This document shows positions 1 to 11,102 of a stretch of DNA of 64,000 nucleotides, one piece after another. Location of the stretch: contig NC_079202.1 of the NCBI RefSeq assembly GCF_026745355.1, positions 25,835,123 through 25,899,122 of the forward strand, read 5' to 3'. Within the stretch, counting starts at the first letter, position 1; every line of letters begins with the position of its first letter. The notes beneath the pieces are model-generated. The model saw only the letters and a list, made by a program, of their open reading frames with translations, did not search any database and was not told the DNA's origin. Origin of the DNA: Beta vulgaris subsp. vulgaris. Taxonomy: Eukaryota > Streptophyta > Magnoliopsida > Caryophyllales > Amaranthaceae. The translations under genes and the position numbers were made by a program.

Positions 1-2375
1 AAGAAGTACCAAGAAACACACAATAACCAGTTAAGGACCTTGCTGAATTAATACAAAAACCCCAGTCTGCATCACAATAAGCATGAATTTGTAAGGTTGA
101 ATCAGCAGAATAGAAAAGACCATGATGTAAAGTTCCTTTGAGGTATCTGAGAACATGCTGTGCAGCCAAGAAATGAGATGTTCTAGGAGTACTAAGGAAT
201 TGACTGAGCTGTTGAACAGCAAATGATATATCAGGTCTTGTCATGTTTAAGTACAGAAGCTTCCCTATAATTCTTCTGTAAACTTCAGGATCTTGAATTA
301 ACTCACCATCATGATTACTGAGTTTTAAACCTTGAGGAAGAGGACAATCTGCTACTTTACAATCAAGCATAGCAGTGTTTTGTAGAAGATCCAATATGTA
401 TTTTCTCTGATTTAGCAGAATTCCAGTAGAGTCTCTAGTCACTTCAATACCAAGGAAGTATTTGATAGGGCCTAAATCTTTAATGGTAAATGCATCATGT
501 AATTGAGTCTTGAGCTGCTGTATGCAAGAGAGATGAGTGCCAGCAAGCAACAAATCATCCACATAGGCTACCACAATAGTATATGAATCACCAGATTTTT
601 GTGTAAACATAGAATAATCATACTTGGACTGCTGAAAACCAAGCTGAAGTAGAAACTTAGTTAACTCCAAATTCCATTGTCTTGAAGCCTGTTTCAAGCC
701 ATAAATGGACCTCTTCAGTTTGCATACTTGACCTGGCTTGGCTTTGGTATATCCCAATGGTGGTTGCATATATAAATCTTCATCAATAAAGCCATGTAAA
801 AAGGCATTATTGATGTCCAGTTGATGAAGTTCCATGTGAGAAGCAGCAGCAATAGCTAAAACAGTTCTTAGTGTTGTGAACTTGGCAACAGGACTAAAAG
901 TATGCTTATAGTCCTTGCCTTTGATCTGTCTGTCTCCCCTTGCAACCAACCTGCCTTTACACCTCTCTACAGTCCCATCAGGGTTAAATTTGGTTTTAAA
1001 AACCCATTTACAACCAATAGGTTTAATATTAGGAGGTAAATCAACAATATCCCATGTATTATTAAGATCAAGAGCATCTAGCTCTTTATTCATAGCTTCC
1101 ACCCATCTAGGGTCATGTTTAGCTTGAGCATAAGAAGAAGGCTCAACATGAGACAAAACATTTGCTAAACTAGCAAGACTGGCAGTAGGTAAATGTTGTA
1201 ATTCAGGACAAGTAAAAGCATTAAAGGAAGAAGAAAGAGACGTAGAAGGTACAGAAGAAGAAGGAACTACAAAGTCCTTCAATTTAGTAGAAGGCAATTT
1301 GTGTCTAAGAGATCTTCTAAGTGGGGGAACATTAGAAGAAGGAAGAGAAGTAGGAGATGTAAGATCTGTAGGAGAAGAATTATGTAAAATAGGAGGAGAA
1401 GTGAGAGAAGTAGGAGGAGTGGGAGAAGAAATAGGCTTTGTAGGAGAAGAAGAAGAAAAAATTGGGATGTCATCATCATGAAGCCCAAGACTTACCATGG
1501 GAGATGATAGGGGTGTAACTGTTTCTGAAGAAACAGAAGAAGAATTTGTAAAAGGAAAAACATGTTCCTGGAATTTAACATCTCTACTTAGAAAAATTTT
1601 GTGAGAATCAAGATCATAGAGCTTATAACCTTTTTGACCATAAGGATAACCTAGAAAAATACATTTTCTAGCCCTAGGAGCAAACTTGTCAAAAGTTTTA
1701 ATGCAAGCATAACAAAGGCAGCCAATAACTCTTAAATGATCATAAGAAGGAACAAGTTGCATGAGAAGTTCATATGGAGTCTTCCATTGTAAAACAGAAG
1801 AAGGCATAAGATTGATGAGATAGGTAGCTGCTAATAAACATTCACCCCAGAATTTTGTAGGAAGAGAAGCATGAAAAGTAATAGCTCTAGCAGTTTCAAG
1901 TAGATGTTTATGCTTTCTTTCAACTCTGCCATTTTGCTGAGGTTTACCAGGTAAACTTCTTTGATGAATTATGCCTTTACTAGCAAAAAGAGTAGTACAA
2001 ACAGCCTGAAATATTTCAGTGCCATTGTCACTTCTAATGATTTTAATAGATGTGTTAAATTGATTCTCAACATATGCAATAAACTCTTGTAACAAAGTAG
2101 GAACTTGGGTTTTGGAATGTACCAAATGTGTCCAAGTAGTTCTTGAATAATCATCAAGAATAGTTAAGAAGTAAGAGGCTCCAGATAAAGAAGGTTGTCT
2201 GTAAGGACCCCAAAGATCCACATGAATTAACTGAAAAATAGCACCAGCATGTGAATTTGAAACAGAAAAAGGTAAACTATGAGATTTAGCAAACACACAA
2301 GGTTCACAACAAAAATCTGATGTATTATTAGGCTTATAAGGAAGAGACATTAGACATTGTTTGTTGACAAATGAC
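1..2375 (-). CDS. copia integrase-reverse transcriptase-RNase H (partial, runs off window)
   Basis: By hand translation one minus-strand frame stays open from about 2375 to the window edge, roughly 790 codons with no stop. Integrase comes first: HVDLWGP, SDNGTE and QNGRVERKH carry the catalytic D, D and E. A serine/proline-rich spacer follows at about 1240-1500. Then comes reverse transcriptase, with the AFLHG motif and the catalytic YVDD box at about 550-570, and RNase H with YCDADWGF near the edge. Between this frame and gag-protease the zinc-binding start of integrase (HARLGH) is crossed by two small frame changes around 2360-2400. Translation as one polyprotein would therefore fail here. 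The catalytic parts themselves look undamaged. Confidence 0.88.
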
Positions 2376-2580
2376 CTAATCTAGCATGAAGAGTACAAAA
2401 TTAGGAACAGAAGTGCCAACATGAAAGCTTTTATTGAAACAAGAAGAAGATACATCAGAAGAAACAGTAGGTACAGAACTGAATTTGTATAAACCAGCCT
2501 GTTGAGAGCCAATAGCCTGAATTTCTTTAGTTGTAGGGTCCTGAAAGTAATAGGAGGAAGAATTAAAGACAGCAAGCAAA

Positions 2581-4053
2581 TTATTTTGGGATAAACAGCC
2601 TGCTAACAGAGAGAAGGTTATGCGTAAAATCAGGAATGAGTAACACATCTTTCAAAATGATTTTAGCAGTAAGATGAACAACACCAGTAATGTAAACATT
2701 CTTGGTTGTACCATCTGGTAAACCAACTTTAGTAGGTGTAATCAAAGATGTAAAAGAAGTAAATAGACTTCTATCCCAGATCATATGATCTGTGGCTCCA
2801 GTATCAACTATCCAAGCCAATTTGTCATAAGATTGTGAAACTGAATTAACAGTAGAAACAGACATCATACCTGCAAAGTTCACAGATGAAGTGAAATCAG
2901 AGGTAGCTTGATTAGGTTGTCCTTTCACCATTTTAAGCATTTCCTTGTAAACAGCTGGCACTAAAGCAGAATCAACTTGAGCAGAAGGTTGATGTGAATG
3001 ATCAGAAGTAGGAAGATTTAATGGAGTTGCACCAATATAGTCTCCAGTAGTATCTCCAACATGTGCAGCTAATTTTAAAGTAGAGCCAGGAAGACCAGAC
3101 TTATTCTTCATATTAAGGAACCATTCTGGATACACACCAGTCAATTTGAAGCATTGATCCATGGTGTGACCAGATTTCTTGCAGTAATCACACTTTCTAG
3201 TAGCCTTGTCATATTTGATCCTTTTTCCATCCCTCCTCTCAGTGTGAGAAGGATGAGTATGAGCATTATTATGCTGAAAACTAGATTGATTCATAGAATG
3301 AAAAGCACTAGTCTGTAGAGAATGATCTTGTTGAGTATTCAATCTAGTTTGTCTTTCAACTTGTAACAACATATAATATGCTCTATTAACATTAGGTAAA
3401 GGATCCATGCTCAAGATGTTTGTGGTAACAGTGTCATATCCTCTATCTAATCCAACTAAAAGCTGAATTAACTTTTGTTTCTGATCAGCAGCTAGAACTT
3501 TCTTTAGGATACCACAAGAGCATTTAGCTAAAGCACCACAATCACAATCTGGAAAACCATCTAACAGTTGTATTTCATCCCATACATGTTTCAATTTTGA
3601 ATAATATTGAACTATAGAATCTAAACCTTGATGAATAGAAGAAAGTTGTTTATGTAATTCAAACAATTGTGGTGCATTAGATTGGCCATACCTTTCAAGA
3701 ATCTCTTCATACAACTGATTGGCAGATTGTTGAAGAATAAATCCTTCAGCAATTATCTTATCCATAGAATTCAATAGCCATGATTGAATCATGTAATCAT
3801 TGCGCATCCATTTTTGCAATTCTTCAGAATCACTTGGAGGTCTTGGAGTTTTACCATCAATGAACGTCAATTTGTTCTTAGCTCCTAAAGCTAATCGAAT
3901 TCCTCGATTCCAGGTTAAAAAATTATCTCCATTCAGTTTATGTGCTCCTAAATGCTGATCCTGTTGATCACCAGAACCTAGGAAATACTTATCAGTATAT
4001 CCTACAATGTTGCTCTGAGGTTGAGAAACAGAATTAACAGATGTTTCTGGCAT
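2581..4053 (-). CDS. copia gag polyprotein with protease
   Basis: A 490-residue open frame. The N-terminal half is a UBN2/retrotransposon gag-like capsid region (roughly residues 33-240, starting with the HKLNGDNFLTW-type motif). A CCHC zinc knuckle lies at residues 288-301 (C-x2-C-x4-H-x4-C). The aspartic protease signature VDTGATDHM is at about 416-424. By family knowledge the protein forms the particle shell and the protease releases gag and pol products. The frame ends at IPK just after the HNLLSVSRL motif that precedes integrase. A different frame continues the expected protein (2376-2600), so the end is a frameshift and not the natural terminus. The first ATG lies about 200 bp inside the primer site, as expected for a copia leader. 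Confidence 0.9.
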   Translation of the reverse strand: MPETSVNSVSQPQSNIVGYTDKYFLGSGDQQDQHLGAHKLNGDNFLTWNRGIRLALGAKNKLTFIDGKTPRPPSDSEELQKWMRNDYMIQSWLLNSMDKIIAEGFILQQSANQLYEEILERYGQSNAPQLFELHKQLSSIHQGLDSIVQYYSKLKHVWDEIQLLDGFPDCDCGALAKCSCGILKKVLAADQKQKLIQLLVGLDRGYDTVTTNILSMDPLPNVNRAYYMLLQVERQTRLNTQQDHSLQTSAFHSMNQSSFQHNNAHTHPSHTERRDGKRIKYDKATRKCDYCKKSGHTMDQCFKLTGVYPEWFLNMKNKSGLPGSTLKLAAHVGDTTGDYIGATPLNLPTSDHSHQPSAQVDSALVPAVYKEMLKMVKGQPNQATSDFTSSVNFAGMMSVSTVNSVSQSYDKLAWIVDTGATDHMIWDRSLFTSFTSLITPTKVGLPDGTTKNVYITGVVHLTAKIILKDVLLIPDFTHNLLSVSRLFIPK

Positions 4054-4258
4054 TTTAATGGATCAAAAGAAATGGAAATGATGAAATCAAAAGAAAAATG
4101 ATTCAAGAATAAGAAGAATTCAAGAATTTCTGGAGTTTAGAGAAGAATAATCAACCTTAGAAAAGTTGATTCTGTAGAAAGGAAAATTTCTGGAAAAGAA
4201 ATGATTTCAATCCACAAAAGGAATGAAAAAAAAATCGAAAACCTTCGATCAATGCTTA

Positions 4259-4270
4259 GCTCTGATACCA
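4259..4270 (-). other. primer binding site for initiator tRNA-Met
   Basis: On the minus strand the bases read TGGTATCAGAGC, directly after the LTR end. This is the standard plant copia/gypsy primer site, complementary to the 3' end of initiator tRNA-Met. It fixes the LTR inner boundary at 4271. Confidence 0.92.
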
Positions 4271-4417
4271 TGTAAGATGAGCTGTATCATCTTAGAGAGA
4301 GAAAATTATACTCTCAAATAATGTGTTTATTAATCTGAGAAAGATATACAAGCTATGAGAGTATTTATATGCTTATTTACAAAGAGTATTCAACAAGTTA
4401 TTTAACTAACTCTAACA
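4271..4417 (-). repeat. copia 5' LTR
   Basis: The inner edge is set by the primer site. On the minus strand the sequence begins TGTTAGAGTTAG and ends in TTACA. A TATA-like ATATAAATAC motif lies in the middle. The outer edge is uncertain: other TG starts exist at about 4428 and 4438, and the partner LTR is outside the window. Confidence 0.7.
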
Positions 4418-5565
4418 ACCTTCGAACAGAATGTAACAAACTTTATTTACAATAATATAAACTGAGCTACACTTTTAGATATGCGACCATCATATATGTT
4501 CATTCTGTTTGTTATTGGAATTTCATCAGATTTCCGAATTAATAGTGAAGGACTTTAGTTCTTAAAAGTTAATCATGTCCTTGACATTGTAGTGTCAATC
4601 TTTCTTTGAATTGGTTTTGTTTCCATGATACAAATCCTTATGGAGAAAGCACCTTTTAAGATTAACGAGTATGATGTCGAAGGGTATGTTGCTAGCGTTT
4701 TTATTTGCAAATCCTTTTGTTTAGTCCGTGAAAAAGAATAGGAGTGGGCAATCTGATATTATGGAGCAGGTGCTCGACTGTATTGGGTCGGCCACTCTGT
4801 TCAAATTTGCAAAATAAAACAGAGAAGCTTCATAATTTGAGTGGAGCATATGACAGTTTATAATATTTAGACATTGTTTCCATATGTTTCTATTAAACCT
4901 ATTTTTATTTGAAGAACAAGAGCTGAACAAGTTCAGCATAATGAAGGGATACACAGTGCAACAGTTGAAGCAATATAGAGAAAGGGTATGAAAACAGAAA
5001 ACTAGCATAAAGAAAAGCATGATCCAAATTGATATTTAACAATCACTTATAGTTAATGTTATGTTGTTTATAGTGTTTTAGATGGTGAAGAAAGGAACAT
5101 TTAAATAGAACTAGTAATAGAGTTATTAGAATATGAATGTATGTATTCATATAAGGGGGGGTTGGGGAACTCCTTAATAGTATTCATACAATTATCTAAA
5201 CTTCTAGCTTGCTTGGCTAACAATCCGCAAGCTTGTTAACCTCCCCCTTGTATAGTGATACGGTTTTGGCAGTAGGAAAAACACACATTAGCTTGGATAG
5301 GAAGGTCTAAGTAGACTCCTTGTTTCAACTCCTATAATGACCTTTAGCTAGGCTAATGATTCTTTCTCTCTTTAGGCTCCTGCTTAGAGATAAACTTATT
5401 TATACTCTTTCAAATTTCAAAGCAAAGAAACAGGATTAACATGTTCCACTCAATCCCATGGACCAGCGTAGCATTTGATAATTTTTTAAAAAGCCACTCC
5501 TCTAGGGTACCATCCTGAGTAGATTTCGGTGCAATATTAGTCCATAATTAAAAAGTGAAATTACA
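4418..5565. other. AT-rich spacer; possible short exon near 4640-4690
   Basis: No transposon structure is visible. At 4640-4688 the plus strand reads as EKAPFKINEYDVEG followed by a good donor (G|GTATGT). This could be a stray host exon, but I do not recognise the protein. Confidence 0.25.
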
Positions 5566-5910
5566 TTATGGCAACAAATGGTCACAATTTTCACACGGGG
5601 AATCACAACACATACAGTGAGGGGAGGGAACAATATTTCTTATAAAGAGAAGTAGATTATAGGGGAGTCGGTCTAGCCATACAAGCCAAAGGAAAATCTT
5701 AACCTTAGGGAGGGTGTGAGATCTCCAAATCCAGTTTATGTACATTGAAGTGAGAGTGAGTGCAAGTTGGGGGGAAATTTTGGTGTACAATGACATGCCA
5801 CAAATTTTGGACAAATACATAAATTGAACTATAATAACTTGGATGTGATGCAACAACCATGGTATATAACATCTTTCAGGTTGCTGTTTGTAATGGAAGA
5901 AGATAACCAT
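5566..5910 (-). pseudogene. LINE remnant: zinc-binding domain of reverse transcriptase (zf-RVT)
   Basis: The translated minus strand has the zf-RVT pattern found at the C-terminal end of plant L1-type LINE ORF2: WIWRSHTLPKVKIFLW, then RLPYNLLLF, then C-x2-C followed by an ENCDHLL stretch. In the family this cysteine/histidine domain follows RT and helps bind the RNA template. Only about 110 residues survive. No endonuclease or RT core is seen nearby, so this is a dead fragment. Confidence 0.75.
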
Positions 5911-6899
5911 GCTATGCGAGCTGCTAGCGAGTCATGCTCCCATGTGTTTCTTTAGTTTCAGAATGTTAGTTGTTAGGTGATTCCTTCTCCTTATAAGATG
6001 CACTTTTCTTTGTTATTAATTATAGTTTATGTTGATCTATCATATAGATCTTTTTATCCTATTTGCTGTTAGCAGACAACTAAGGGGTTTCTTCAGTTGA
6101 ATTTCTAGATGTAGAGAAAGACCAGACGCTGGTACAGGTACTATGTTCGTTCATCACTTCTTTTTTTACTAACCTGCCTTTACATCCGAATAGCTAGTGC
6201 ATCATGTTTCTTCTGAAACTTGACATGGTTTTATAGGCATGTTCTTTCTTGGGTTCCCTTCTAAGAATTTCTCTTGTATTTCATAATAAAGCATGTTAGA
6301 TTACTAAAATAGGTAGTACTTTACTAGCATTTATAAAACTTATAAGATGGTGATTTTATAATTTGTTGTTACTTGGATGTTGTGTGAAAAGATGATATTA
6401 TGGAATTAAGTTAGTAAATTTTAATTTAAAGTAGCATTTTTTATCCTATTTGGTTGTATTCTATTTTTAATGCATATATTTTATGCTTTTTAGTACTTTG
6501 CAGAGCTCATACGCATAAGCATAAACAAGCTGGAGGAGGAGGAATTTTGAGATAACATAGATTTTTACTAGGAAGTGTAATTGATCTACATCTTCTTTGG
6601 TCTTTGAAACTTTTGTGTATATAGTTTGAAATTTTCTTGTTACTTGTTAGAGAACATATTGATTGAAATATTATAATGTAGTTGTATTTTTGGAATCTTC
6701 TAACATTATATTGATATGCATGTGATTTTGTAGTGAATGATATTGAATGAATGAAAAGGTATTCTAATTATAAAGTCATCTGAATTATCTCAATACAAGT
6801 ATCTAGATGTTCTATATACTTTTGTAAATTACTTGTAGATTATGAAAGACACGCATGGAGCAGGTGAAATAGATTGGAGAAGCGTATAATAATATTGAA
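5911..6899 (+). other. spacer with two possible small host exons
   Basis: At about 6090-6137 the strand reads FLDVEKDQTLVQ, ending at a GT donor. At about 6504-6552, after a TTTGCAG acceptor, it reads ELIRISINKLEEEEF and then TGA. With the piece near 4640-4690 these could be the last exons of a decayed gene. I do not recognise the family, and chance is possible. Confidence 0.2.
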
Positions 6900-7247
6900 A
6901 TATTGTTTTTATTTTATATAAAAAAATAAGGTTAAAGAGACCACATTTTTCTTTCAGGTGGTATTTTTAGAAATGATTAAAAAGACCACCTATATATTAA
7001 AAATGATTTCTTTGTAAGATAAAAAAGACCACCTATCTATAAAATGTGGCGTCTTATCCTTCTTTTTTTCTCCCATTTAAATTCATAAATAACCACTTAT
7101 TTTAAGGAAGTGGTCTCTTCTATCAAATTAAGAAACCACCTGTAATAAGTGGTTATTTATCCTAAGAGACCGATGAGCTGAAGACCACCTCTCATGTAGT
7201 CTCTAAATGAGATTTTAGGGGGTCTCTTTAGGCTTTATTGTAGTAGT
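6900..7247. mobile_element. CACTA-type MITE or element end
   Basis: The right edge ends in TTTATTGTAGTAGTG (reverse complement CACTACTACAATAAA), a CACTA terminus. Inward lie repeated 'agaccacct' motifs in both orientations, typical of subterminal transposase-binding repeats. A similar 'ggttaaagagaccac' stretch at about 6932 mirrors the right side, but an intact CACTA left end is not visible. Confidence 0.6.
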
Positions 7248-7261
7248 GATAGACCGTCAAG

Positions 7262-7780
7262 ATGAAAAATCGAGATCTTTGCAGAATAGTGGCATTTCAG
7301 TAGAGGCATCATCTACACAATATGCAAGTGCCAAAGACAAGTCTCCTATTGATGCTACATTGTTATACTATGGGTGGGTTCAAGATATTTAGGAGCTTGA
7401 CTACTCTGGTTTCATGGTCTGCTTATTTCGATGCAAGTAGGTTGATTATAACCGACGCTACATAAGAAAAGATGCCCCTTGTGGATTTACTCTTGTAGAC
7501 TTGGGTCAGTTTCGTGATAGTGAAGAGTCATTCGTGCTTGCATCACAAGTTAAGCAAGTATTCTATGTAACTGACCCTTATGATAACAAGTGGTCAATTA
7601 TTGTCCCGGGGAAAAGAAGTATACTTGGAGTTGGTGATGTTGAGGATGAGGAGGAGTATGATGCGTTTGAAGACACCCCCGCCTTTCACCATTCCCAACG
7701 CCGATGTTACTGATGTGGAGTTAGCGACAAATTACATGCGTGCAGATCATGGGGAAGGGATAATGGTTGAAACTTCATAG
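7262..7780 (+). pseudogene. CACTA transposon gene relic with DUF4216-like domain
   Basis: From about 7330 one frame reads YYGWVQDI, then YSGFMVCLFRCK, then VDYN, GFTLVDLGQF, SFVLASQVKQVFYVTDP and KWSIIVPG. This order and these motifs match DUF4216, the domain near the C-terminus of plant CACTA (En/Spm) transposase-type proteins. Two in-frame TAG stops (after QDI and after RCK; the second sits where family members have W) and a frame change near 7680 break it. The remaining frame ends at 7780, directly before the 160-bp tandem repeats, which may belong to the same dead element. Confidence 0.72.
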
Positions 7781-7819
7781 GAAGGTGGCAAAAGGCTTGA
7801 ATTTTCAATTTCAAATTCC

Positions 7820-8770
7820 GGATTTTGGCTTTTTAAGGTCACTTGACTCAATTTCTCACTTTTAGTTGCATATAATGTCATGTTTAGTTCTTATTGGTAT
7901 ATATATATGTATTACAATCAACTAATCTCACTTGACTTGTTTTCGGCCTCGATTTGGGTAAATGAATGTAATTTGGGCCGATTTCGGCTTTTCAAGCTCA
8001 ATTTCTTTAATTTATCACTTTTAGCCAAATGTAATGTCATTTATAGTTCTTATTAGTATCTATATATGTATTACAATCAACTAAACTAGCTTCACATGTT
8101 TTGCAACCCACTTTGGGTATATGAATGTAATTTGAGCTGATTTCGGTTTTTCAAGCTCAATTTCTTTAATTTATCGCTTTTAGCCGCATGTAATGTCATG
8201 TCTAATTCTTATTAGTATCTCTATATGTATTACAATCAACTAAACTAGCATCACATGTTCTGAAACCCATTTTGGGTAAGTGGATGTCATTTTGGGCCGA
8301 TTTCGGCCTTTCAAGCTCAAATTCTTTAATTTATCGCTTTTAGCCGCATGTAATGTCATGTATAGTTCTTATTAGTATCTATATATGTATTACAATCAAC
8401 TAAACTAGCTTCACATGTTTTGAAACCCACTTTGGGTAAGTGGATGTCATTTAGGGCCGATTTCGGCTTTTCAAGCGCAAATTCTTTAATTTATCGCTTT
8501 TAGCCGCATGTAATGTCATGTCTCGTTATTATTAGTATCTATATATGTATTACAATCAACTAAACTAGATCCACATGCTTCAAAACCCACTTTGGGTAAG
8601 TGAATGTCATTTTGGGCCGATTTTAGCTTTTCAAGCTCAAATTCTTTAATTTATTGCTTTTAGCCGCATGTAATGTCATGTATAGTTCTTATTAGTATAT
8701 GTATCACCATTAGAGTTACTTAAAGTTGGGTCACATGATGGAAGAAACCGATTTTGGTAGATGAATGTCG
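7820..8770 (+). repeat. 160-bp tandem repeat, about six copies
   Basis: Units start at about 7820, 7980, 8139, 8299, 8459 and 8619 with the motif GATTTCGGCTTTTCAAG, giving a period of 159-160 bp. Each unit then carries 'tttagccgcatgtaatgtca', 'atatatgtattacaatcaac' and 'acccactttgggtaagtg'. Inner copies are very similar; the first and last are more diverged. Confidence 0.92.
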
Positions 8771-8794
8771 TTTATGGTAATTATAGATTTTTGC

Positions 8795-9095
8795 GGAGGT
8801 GGGGGGACTGTACAAGGGGGTGTGGGGATTGTGCAAGGGGATGGGAAGTGGTAGTGGCAGGGTAGGGCAGTGGTTGTGGCAAGGAAGGGAGGGCAGCAAG
8901 GGGTGGGGGAGATGCTGTTGCAGGGCGGTGGCAGCGCAAGTAGGGCAGGCGGTGCAGGGAGGCGGTGGGGATTGGTTGTGGCAAGGCATGGAGGAGGTGG
9001 GGAGTGGCTGTGGCAGGGCAGTGGGAGGGGGTGGGGGTGGGGAGTGCAGTGTGTGGGAGGCAATGAGTGCAATGCAGTGGGAGGGAGTGCAGATG
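8795..9095 (+). repeat. G-rich low-complexity tract
   Basis: About 300 bases dominated by GGGG, GTGG and GGCAG runs on the plus strand. The surrounding sequence is AT-rich. Long proline- or glycine-rich open frames arise here on both strands, but they follow from base composition and are not convincing genes. Many closely spaced G-runs could form G-quadruplexes. Confidence 0.85.
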
Positions 9096-9628
9096 TCAAA
9101 ATTTTCCAAAAATTTACGGAGGATTACAGAATATCCTAGCTTAATTACTATTTTTTTTCGTTTCCTTCAATGTCAAAAATTTCCAGATGAGAAATTCGAA
9201 TGAGTGAATATATTGTAATAAGAAAATCCAAACAAGAAGAAGATGAAATTTCCATTAACGAATTGAAGAAGAAGACGAGTTAGAAAGAGATTAGGTGAAC
9301 AAGACGAATATGAATCGAATATCGCAACCAGCATATCACTCAAGAAGACGAAAATCAATAGATGAAGTTTTGGTTCTTGTTGCAATTCTCACGAAACAAC
9401 AACTGGTAGCTTTTTAGCTATGGAAGACTCTGCAATTTCTGCCTTAGTATCCCCGTAAATTTATGAATTTTCTAAATATATTTTAATATGTATTAATATA
9501 TAATTAAGTATATATTGGTATTTAAATGATTTATTTCTTCAAAGATTGACAATATGAAAGTCAAAGGAATTATTTTAATTATTAAAAAAAGTTAAATATT
9601 TTATCTAGTCATGCTTTGAAAAATATTT
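9096..9628. other. AT-rich spacer without recognised gene
   Basis: No coding pattern, terminal repeat or RNA gene was recognised. The right part flanks the CACTA insertion at 9629. Confidence 0.5.
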
Positions 9629-11102
9629 CACTAGTAAAATAAATGCTTATTGTTGCGGTCATTAAGTGGCCTATTGCGGCGGTTTTGGCCGCGCAACAAT
9701 TAAGGGGGCAGCAATAGGTAAATAATATATTGATGCGGGTTTTAACCGCAACAATATTTGAACATATTGCTGCGATTTTTAGGTAAAATCGCAACAATAT
9801 ACTTATTTTATATCAGAATAATACATCATATTGCTGCGGTTCCTGGGGAAAACCGCAACAATATACTGTATTTAATAATAAAAAAAGGCATATTGCTGCG
9901 GTTTTCCCAGGAAAACCGCAGCAATATGAACTACAACTCAAAAAAAAAAAAAAATTTACGATATTCAAGTACGAGATTAGAGTGCCAAAAATAACTAAAA
10001 CACAAACAAAAATAAATTTGCCTTCATCCCAAAAAACAAACCTAAATACTAAACTCATTAAACTCGTATATTATATAGAACCAGAATTTATAACAAAATT
10101 TGATGTACAGAAAAAAATCAAATCAAATCTGCCTAAAGAATACTAACCTAAAAAAATTGAAAGATCTACAAAAAAATCGAAAGGCTAATTGCTGAAACGA
10201 AAAAAATATGCTAACCTAAATTGCTTAAAATTGCTGGAAAAAAACATATCTATAAAACATGAAAAAAAAAACGGAAAAAACAAAAATTGCTGAAAATCGA
10301 CGAATTCCTATGTTGCTTCGCCATGGTGAGGACGAAAGAGAGGGAGAAGATGGAGTTGTACGAGTGCAACGATCTGGTTTCTTGGTGCGAATGGCCGATG
10401 ACTCGTTGGTCGAAGATGGTGCGAACGGCCGACTGGTCGAAGATAGTGCGAACGGCCGACGTTGGTCGAAGATGGTGCGAACGGCCGACGTTGGTCGAAG
10501 ATAGTGCGAACGGCCGACGTTGGTCGAAGATGGTGGCTGACTACTCGTTGACAGCCGATGACTACTCGTTGACAGTCGAAGATGGTGAGTTATTAGATAG
10601 AAATCTCGTAACACAGTAAGAAAAGGGAGAGAGAGTGAGAGAGAAGGAAATTGGTTTGTTAAAAGGTCAGGATGAGGGTGAAGGGTGAGGCGTGAGAGTG
10701 AAAGTGAGGTGAGCCATGAGAGTGACGGTGAGGAGTGAGAGAATGAAAGGAGGCGGGTGAAGATTGAGAGAATGAAAACCCTAACTCACGCGTTTTATAC
10801 GTTTTTTAATATTTTTTTAATAATATTGCTGCAGTTTTTACAAAAACCGCAACAATATATTAAAATATTATTTTTTTAATATGATTTTAATATATTGCTG
10901 CGGTTTTTGACAAAAATCGCAGCAATATTTGTTGGTCAAATAGTCAACTTTTTTTTCAAAAATTTTCATGGTGACGCCATGCTGCTGCAATTTTAGGTCG
11001 AAACCGCAACAATATCTTTATTTTATATTTACCTTTTCTTTTTACGTGATATATTGCTGCGTATCGGTAAAACCGCAGCAATAAGCAATTATTCTACTAG
11101 TG
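9629..11102. mobile_element. Non-autonomous CACTA transposon with complete ends
   Basis: The left end is CACTAGTAAAATAAATGCTT; the right end, reversed, is CACTAGTAGAATAATTGCTT. Both sides carry repeated 'attgctgcggtttt' motifs in both orientations (9650-9920 and 10820-11080). The flanks are TTT at 9626-9628 and TTT at 11103-11105, a 3-bp target duplication, which is the CACTA hallmark. The 1474-bp interior has no transposase. It holds A-rich sequence and a minisatellite, so mobility would need an enzyme made elsewhere. Confidence 0.92.
10400..10580 (+). repeat. GC-rich minisatellite inside the CACTA element
   Basis: Units of about 30-33 bp built around 'gtgcgaacggccgac' and 'ttggtcgaagat' repeat about four times, followed by two shorter 'ctactcgttgaca' units. 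The tract is GC-rich inside an AT-rich element and may derive from captured DNA. Confidence 0.8.

Larger units (their letters stand above)
1..4417 (-). mobile_element. Ty1/copia LTR retrotransposon, cut by window edge
   Basis: On the minus strand the order is LTR, tRNA-Met primer site, gag with zinc knuckle and protease, integrase, reverse transcriptase, RNase H. That order (integrase before RT) defines Ty1/copia. The element runs off the left edge inside RNase H, so the 3' LTR and target duplication cannot be seen. The coding part has frame breaks near 2590 and 2360-2400, but the gag-protease part and the integrase-RT-RNase H part are each long and open. This suggests a fairly young copy. 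Confidence 0.93.

Noticed and set aside
8720..9203. Overlapping proline-rich and glycine-rich ORFs of 120-134 codons on both strands
   Set aside because: They arise from the G-rich composition, overlap in several frames and show no domain or splice context.
10225..10619. Overlapping ORFs of 110-129 codons inside the CACTA element
   Set aside because: They are frames of the GC-rich minisatellite; no transposase motif or codon logic.
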